Shown in pieces: positions 57,845-64,000 of a DNA stretch of 64,000 nt. Each line of letters starts with the position of its first letter. Positions within the stretch are counted from its first letter, which is position 1. The notes beneath the pieces were generated by a model, which made no database searches, had not been told where the DNA came from, and saw only the letters and a list, made by a program, of their open reading frames with translations. The DNA comes from Coleophoma eucalyptorum (taxonomy: Eukaryota; Ascomycota; Leotiomycetes; Helotiales; Dermateaceae). The stretch lies in contig JALRME010000017.1 in assembly GCA_026120035.1 (NCBI GenBank), positions 558,001-622,000 on the forward strand, in the 5' to 3' direction. Both the position numbers and the translations under genes were made by a program.

Positions 57845-60119
57845 ATGACCGGACGGCGCAGTCGCGTTCCTGCAGATGATTTCTTGTCTGGCTCCGAAGA
57901 TACCTCTCCATCGAACGAGCTCCGTAGCGAGAATCAAGCAGGCCTTCGTGTCGAGGATTCGCCACATCAAGCTGGGCGAAGTGCAGATAGGAGGCATGCA
58001 TCCTCTTCAGGCCAGTCCTATAAGCGTGGTGCCAGTGCCTGTGTTGCATGCCGATCTCGAAAAACTCGATGTAACGGTACGCTTAATTCTGGCTCGATAG
58101 AGTAATAAAATATCCTAACACAACACAGGTGAGCGCCATACCGACAGATCTTAGTATTAAGTATTAATTTGAGATAGGTGGGCGCCCGCAATGTGCGTAC
58201 TGCAAAAAGAATGACCTGAATTGTGAATACCGCACACCTCAGTAAGTGGTGAATCCTCTGTGGATTTCTCGCCTAACACCTAACATGAGTTTATGTTGAC
58301 ATTCTTTTGTAAAAGACCTCCACAACAGAGACAGCCGTCAGACGATAGCATTGCGTCAATCCAGTCAATAATTCCTCAGATTCTAAGGAGGATCGATGCT
58401 TTGGAATCTCGTTCAAATAATGCTGGCCACCCCGAACTTGTAGATATTTTATCTCAGACAACACAACGACAACCTGATCGCCCGTCTGACCAACGTGCCT
58501 CTCTCATATCACCTATCCCTCACTATGAACCAACTCACTCAGAAACACCCACTTTCTACCCGCAATGGTGGAAGCGATCTGTGGAAGATGTTATGGCGTG
58601 GCCAGTATTAGATATCCAAGAACAATTTCGGCGGCCTTTAGACGCGATGATCGAATCAAGTGGCCTTGATGAAGATTCCAATCAAATCATCGTGGACGTT
58701 CAGAGCGGCGAAATTTATCGTTTACTCGAGGAATTTCTGGTCGAAGTACATACCAAAAACCCCATCCTGGACCATGAACTGATCCGGCAGTACACCGCCA
58801 TGGTAATTGAGAATGGGTTTGGCTGGGATGGTTCAAGTTGCCTAGTTGTAGGTTCCATGGTCTTTATTTCGTCAAAATCTGGAGCTGATCTGTGGTTAGT
58901 TGTTAGCCTGTGCACTTGGCGGAGTATCTTGCAAGTATGAGCCCACGACGCTCTATGACTTTGCAGGTTCGTCTGAGAGCGCCAACCAGTTTTCCAAGCG
59001 CCACAAAATCTATTTCCATGCTGCCAAGAAACGTCTTGGGATTTTACTGCATAAGCCGGATCTGGTCTCCGTCCAGTGTCTTTTCCTTGCTGGAGTCTAC
59101 TTGATGTACACGATGAAACCCTGGACAGCCTGGCGGACTTTTCACTCTGCCAGCACCTCTTGTTACTCACTATTACTGAGGCAGCGTTCTCTAAGGCAAG
59201 CAGCCGAATTGCCTCCCTTAGAGGATTCACAACCCTTAAGTGAGCAGAGACTATATTGGAGTTGTGTCAAGTCAGAAAGGTGAGCATCAGGCTTGAAACT
59301 TATTTTGGATAATTATGAGTGTTAATGCGTGTTCTTTTGAACCATAGCGAGTTAGCCATGGAGTTTGGCCTCCCCTTGTCCCCTTTAGCGGACTGGGAAT
59401 ATCCATATGCTCTTCCCACACCTCCAATGCAGCTCTCATTCAGTCAGGGGTCTCCTGGGGATGAACCTGAGCTTCAATCGCGTAGCTGGTACTATTACCT
59501 CACAGAAATCACTCTTCGAAAATTAGAGCTCCAAATAAGCGAATTCTTCCAGACCAAAATGCGGGAGCAACTCTCAATGCATCGGGTACACGCGGATTTC
59601 TTCCAAGGGATAATTGACCATATAATCGGGTTCGATAATCAGTTAAGCAGCTGTTGGAATAAATTGCCTTCAACAATGGGTTTCGATTTAGAAAGCAGCG
59701 AGCCGTGTCCTGACGAATTACGACAATATCTACGCATCAAATTTCTGTGGATTCGACACGACCTTTTCTACATTGCCCTCAGCTTGCTCTTAAATACAGA
59801 CTTTTCTGCAAACCTAAGTATCCATAGCAGCTTGGTAGAATTGGCAAATAAGTGCCTTGAAGTTTTAGTGCAGATGATGTATCATATACTTAACACCCAT
59901 CGCAATCATGGCACTTGGTTTGGCTTTCGGCTCGGGACCAGGGCAGTACTGGAAGTCATGGCAGTACACAAAGCGCAAAGATCAGATTTACGAATCCCAG
60001 CTGGCTTTGCAGATGCATCAAGAAGGCTTGTCGCAGGCCTTAAGTTCTGGAGGTCCGAATCGAAGGATATCGCGGGATATCTTCTGCTACTCCAGTCACT
60101 AGATCCTTCATTCGCCTGA
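57845..60119 (+). CDS. Zn2Cys6 fungal transcription factor
   Basis: Predicted exons are 57845-58076, 58178-58241, 58316-58847, 58900-59279 and 59348-60119, giving 659 aa. The DNA-binding cluster is C66-x2-C69-x6-C76-x6-C83-x2-C86-x6-C93 (ACVACRSRKTRCNG, then GRPQCAYCKKNDLNCEY), split by the first intron. A short linker and coiled-coil-like segment (SIIPQILRRIDALESRSNN) follow. The middle homology region has SSCLVLLACALGGVSCKYEP and YFHAAKKRLGILLHKPDLVS, continuing into SEQRLYWSCVKSE and LAMEFGLPLSPLADWEYP. Length and order fit the fungal_trans domain class, active in the nucleus. The first intron region is about twice the usual length and contains an AG|GT zero-length exon (see the separate feature). 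Targets are unknown; the upstream carboxylesterase is a candidate. Confidence 0.9.
58077..58177 (+). other. double intron with zero-length exon (possible recursive splice site)
   Basis: The 101-nt gap between the two halves of the zinc cluster reads as two abutting introns. One is 58077-58128 (GTACGC ... CCTAAC ... ACACAG, 52 nt) and the other is 58129-58177 (GTGAGC ... ATTAAT ... GATAG, 49 nt). Each has a donor, a branch-like site and an acceptor of normal size. No exon base lies between them. Removing both restores C76-NGGRPQ-C83. A single 101-nt intron would give the same protein. Confidence 0.5.
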
Positions 60120-61623
60120 TTATCAGCTAACCAGCCTGGAGCCGACCCGAGACTCCGAAGCAAGCTCCATAGGGTTGAGCTGGTAGTCTATGGTCGTGAA
60201 GAACAAGCGTGCATGGCTGCGATCTCGCTCGCCCCAACTGAAGCAGTCAGCGTGAAAAAGCTGACGCTGAGTAGTCCCTGGTCCTCGAATCACTGCGTAA
60301 AGTGTTGGGAAAACGTGGAAATGCCCGTACCTGCCATCCCAGCCATCCCATTTAGCCAGTATATACAATTGATCTGAGTATCGCCTACCCATTCCTTTAT
60401 CTTTTAGCAAGTTCAGCGCAAGTTTCGCTGGTACCGCGATTTGGACTAGGGGCAAGCAATAGTTGGACAGAACGCATGCTGGCAAGCCCAGCCATATAGG
60501 ACTTCACAAGAAGTATCTCCATTAGTGGCCAGGTAGCCAGGCTGTGTTGGACGAATGGTACGACATTCTGATTTCCGTAAGCAGGACAAACACTTGCTGT
60601 AGGAGGGTAATGTCCCTATTGACGAGTATATTTACGAAGGCCTAGGAAGTTATTTGTACCATTACCATTTGTGCAGACTATGCTGCTAATGACAGTCATA
60701 TAGCTCCCAAGTTGTCAGGCGCATACATGTACTATACACTGTGTCGAACCCAGACCCAGTATTCATCAATGCTAAATTTCCCTTGTTCGGCTGATAAGCG
60801 TGTTTTGTCTTTACTAACAAGCCTCATCCCTAATTCGTATACACTTGAGCTTAGAATCTTATCTCTGCCCTTGCATGTTACTGATAAAAATGACCAAAAC
60901 CGCATCGTACCTGCGAGAGGTTAGGTCTTGTAGCAAATCATTACCAAGACACTTACCATGCAGCAGCTCCGAACATTTCGTACCCCTTAGCTCTCGTGAA
61001 ATTTGACAGAAAGGCGGAGAACATAAATTTGAAAGATAAGCGGGTCACAAAGGAACAGAGATTGTTCACTGGAGATATATGTTTGTCTCTCGGACCGACA
61101 AGAGACGCTACAGCATATCGGTGCTCGGGCCGACGCTATAGTTATATTTTGCTCGAAGGCCATAATCCACAAATATGGCCCCATCTATCGCTATCTTCAG
61201 AGGCCGAAGAAGTACTCTTTATCGCGGAATGATAACAGTTCTTGGGAAATTGAGCTTTAATGGACTCGGGATATGAATTCAGTACCAACCTCTATTTAGA
61301 TTAGTTTGAACGAAGATAGACAAAATTGAAGATAACAAATCCTGAGAGTTCCAAACAAGCCTGAGGTATTTTTGGTTATTGACAAACGATGATGTGTCTA
61401 ATGAGAAACTTCTGCTATCTCGGTCTAGTCGGACTCTATCTCTTATCTTGATTGTATGGCTTGTGTACGATGATGTTGGTGATTGCAGACTTGAGTAATC
61501 TGATCGAAGATCGCAAGACTTTAGTATAAATACACCTTAGATCCCCAAATCTGTATGAGCATCCCTAAGCAAGACAATTGGATCTGACCCGACCGCACAT
61601 CTTGATCTATCAAGCTCATTACC
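60120..61623. other. 1.5 kb intergenic region
   Basis: Between two plus-strand genes. No coding evidence; ends in the nitrilase promoter. Confidence 0.5.
61525..61532 (+). promoter_or_regulatory. TATA box of the nitrilase gene
   Basis: TATAAATA lies 99 bases before the ATG at 61624, a normal distance for a core promoter in filamentous fungi. It is the best TATA match among the gene starts I inspected. Confidence 0.5.
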
Positions 61624-62878
61624 ATGCGTCCCTTCTCTATTCTTACGCTTGCCATTATGGCTGGCACTCAAATAGTCAATGCCTCCGAAAACACCACTGT
61701 TTCGGATACCACCAACTTGACTATTGCCATGATCCGCGCCCCACCCCCCAATTGGCCATTACCTATCTTGAACTTCGACTGGACTGGCATCGTCTTCAAC
61801 ATTAGCGAGAACGTGGACAAAGCTATAAGTCTTTTGAATCAAGCTTCTGACAGCGGTGCCAATCTAGTTCTGTTCCCAGAGCTGTGGTTCCCAGGGTAAG
61901 TTTTCCCAAAAGGAGGGGGGGAAAGCAGAGGAATCCCCAGGTAATGTGTCGCTAACTATAAGACAGGTTTCCTAAGGGTGGCCAAGCCAATGGCACTTGG
62001 TCAGAAGAATACCTACCTAACTACATCGAGAACAGCTTTGTTGTTGGAGATGCCAACTGGAACCGACTTATTGCTGGTATTAGAGCCACTGGGGTATATG
62101 CTGCATTCGGCTTTGCGGAGCGAACGGATTTATATCTTTATATGGCCCAAGCTATTATTTCACCTTCTGGAGACCTTCTACTTCATCGTCATAAGCTGAG
62201 ACCTTCCGGCGGAGAACGCGCTCTCTTTTCAGATGGAACGATCCAAGAGATTGTTGCGGTTACTACACCTCATGGCCGTGTCGGCATGCTTGAATGTGGA
62301 GAGTAAGTGCATTAGCCCTAGGATCCGAGATTCATCCCTCTAAATCTCGTCAAATATCCCCAATCAGATGCTAATGATTTGCAAATAGACACTATTATCC
62401 TAGCATGACATTCCCACTTCAAGCGCAGATGGAAAGCTTCCACCTCAGCACCTTCCCATACATGCTCGACCCTGGTAACACAGAAGCTGCCTGGTGGGAG
62501 GATGCTATTGCCAATATGGGTACTATGAGCCACTATGGCGTTCTTGGTGGCTCATACACATTTACAACCGCAGTTGGAGCCGCGTTTGTTACAAGCCCAC
62601 TGGGACAAATCGAGGCCTACATGAACGCCACAGCCGATTTCGATACATCTCCTATGCTGTACTATGACCTCGACACTAGCAGCTTCAACGTATCAGTTAC
62701 CTATGATGCAAACAGCCAGGTCTCATGGGGTGTATTGCAGCAGATTCTTAATGGCTTCCCATCTTACATTCCTCGCGATCCTGGAACTTTTGTCGACTGG
62801 CACTCAATCAACATCACTGAACAATTGAGTGGCACATATAATGCATCAGCACCTGGTGCCTCTGGTCCAGACAGTTAG
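61624..62878 (+). CDS. nitrilase-superfamily hydrolase with signal peptide
   Basis: Predicted exons are 61624-61895, 61967-62302 and 62389-62878 (introns 71 and 86 nt), giving 365 aa. The catalytic triad is visible: Glu86 in LVLFPELWFPG, Lys167 in HRHKLRPS and Cys201 in GMLECGE. The sequence context (LECGEHYYPSMTFPLQAQME, then FHLSTFPYM) is that of carbon-nitrogen hydrolases of the nitrilase branch rather than amidases. The first 20 residues (MRPFSILTLAIMAGTQIVNA) form a signal peptide, followed by NENTT-like glycosylation sites (SENTT, NLT). Most nitrilases are cytosolic, so a secreted form is unusual. The substrate, nitrile or amide, cannot be told. The C-terminus is Ser/Gly-rich (SAPGASGPDS). 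Confidence 0.88.
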
Positions 62879-64000
62879 ACAGATCATATGAATGGATAGA
62901 ACTGAAAGGAAACTAAGGTCAAGAAACTGGAATATCATTTCCTATAATTAGTCCACCTCTTAATTCAAACCCCTAAATTAGAAATTATAGTCATGTTAAT
63001 AGTAAATTCACGGTGAATTAGCTTAGATAGAATAGCTTAGAACGAGTCAATTTTAAGAAAGTTACTAAATATTCATTTAGCTGAACCTGAGGTTGACTCA
63101 AACCTGAGTAGCCAGCCTTTATTTCGATATCGCCGAGCATGATTGCGCCTCGTAGCTGCGGTTTTATGTTCGGTAAATAGACTTATTATTACTAAGAGTG
63201 ATGTTACCTATAAAGTATTGAAGGAGTCCGTCAAAGTTTCGACGAGCGTAAAGCTCGCGACTGAGTAAATGGTTATAACCCTGCCAACGCGACTTCTAAC
63301 CACGATTGTTTTGGCTCAGTGAAATTGGGACCAGCCTCTCCTGTCGATTTTCCTGTGGCTATAACTTCCTGCAAAAGATGCTTTTCACATCCTTCGTAAG
63401 CCCACTGCAGCGGATGGTCAGCGCACGAGAGTGCCATCTTCGGCATGGAAATTCCGAGAAACTTCATATCGGTATGATTATGCGTTGCATTTGGTGTCCA
63501 ACATACTTTTCTAGTTTTTAAAATGAAATGGGACGGTTGGTGCTAATATTCAGCCTGGAAAACAGGGGCCAAGACATCGGTGGTAAAAAATGGGTCGTCG
63601 TGCCTATGCGCGCGCATAACCTCACGCCAATGATATTGTATGGGCAAAATGACGAGTTAAATTCAAAACGCGTTCTATGCCGGCGCAGCCTCGGAAGCCG
63701 TGGCTAGTCCAATCTTGTACCAGGCGGTTGTTCAAAGGCAGGCCCAGCAGTTGCATTACGACAATATTGTTGTTTTTCTTCCCTTGCCCGCCAACCAACC
63801 CATGGAAATATATTGCCAAGGCATGCTATGTGCTCAAAGAAGAGAGCATTATCAACACTGTCGAAGTTGGTTGCACGTTGGCCCGGTGTCATAGCCCTGG
63901 CGCAGTATGTTCAGGCTCACATTCGAGCCTGCGCCCAAGGCTGATAAGACATGTGGGGATACTACTTTGGTAAGTTCCAACATGTGGCATTGCCTCCCTC
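62879..64000. other. intergenic, AT-rich then no recognised gene
   Basis: 1.1 kb to the window edge. 62930-63250 is AT-rich. Frames at 63306-63973 overlap on both strands and show no recognisable protein. Confidence 0.45.

Noticed and set aside
61896..61966. Second possible zero-length exon (CCCCAG|GTAATG) in the first nitrilase intron
   Set aside because: The second half would be only 26 nt, too short for an intron; a single 71-nt intron is simpler.
1..64000. CRISPR array, phage or bacterial operon features
   Set aside because: The sequence is eukaryotic, with spliced genes throughout; no regularly spaced repeats were seen.

Overview
The window is nuclear DNA of a filamentous ascomycete (Pezizomycotina). 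Genes are split by many 44-60 nt introns with GT..AG ends and CTAAC/CTGAC-like branch points. The gene set is fungal: APP1/DUF2183, a Pho85-type kinase, an AzgA purine permease, a Git3-like receptor, a Zn2Cys6 regulator and secreted plant-cell-wall enzymes. A plant-associated Leotiomycete is my best guess, but this is an inference from gene style, not a search result.

Layout. Positions 1-30 kb are a fairly dense housekeeping region: the 3' end of an unknown gene, an APP1-like protein, a PH-domain protein, a SUMO-Nnf1 fusion gene, a cytochrome b561 protein with a long SR-rich tail, an intron-dense disordered protein, a septin-like GTPase with a C-terminal membrane segment, a conserved protein of unknown function, a Pho85-type CDK, a cytochrome P450, a methyltransferase-like protein and a purine permease. 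Positions 30.3-40.7 kb are gene-poor and partly AT-rich. They hold one small secreted protein gene and two tandem intron-containing tRNA-Met(CAT) genes. Positions 40.7-62.9 kb are accessory-like: a cAMP-receptor-like GPCR, a GH51 arabinofuranosidase, a type I membrane protein with a duplicated six-cysteine module, a rhamnogalacturonan acetylesterase, a trans-aconitate methyltransferase, a fungal-specific regulator without zinc cluster, a secreted carboxylesterase, a Zn2Cys6 regulator and a secreted nitrilase.

How the genes fit together. The arabinofuranosidase and rhamnogalacturonan acetylesterase both act on pectin side chains. The carboxylesterase lies between two regulatory-protein genes and could be their target. 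The kinase, receptor, permease and P450 show no operon-like link.

The most interesting signal is the gene at 5945-7000. One uninterrupted, spliced reading frame encodes a complete SUMO ending in Gly-Gly, directly followed by the kinetochore subunit Nnf1. This is the layout of ubiquitin-ribosomal protein fusions and predicts that a SUMO protease releases both proteins. Other points are a zero-length exon (possible recursive splice site) in the Zn2Cys6 gene, the duplicated six-Cys ectodomain, and a run of symmetric phase-0 mini-exons. All exon boundaries were worked out by eye from reading frame and splice signals; none is supported here by transcripts.
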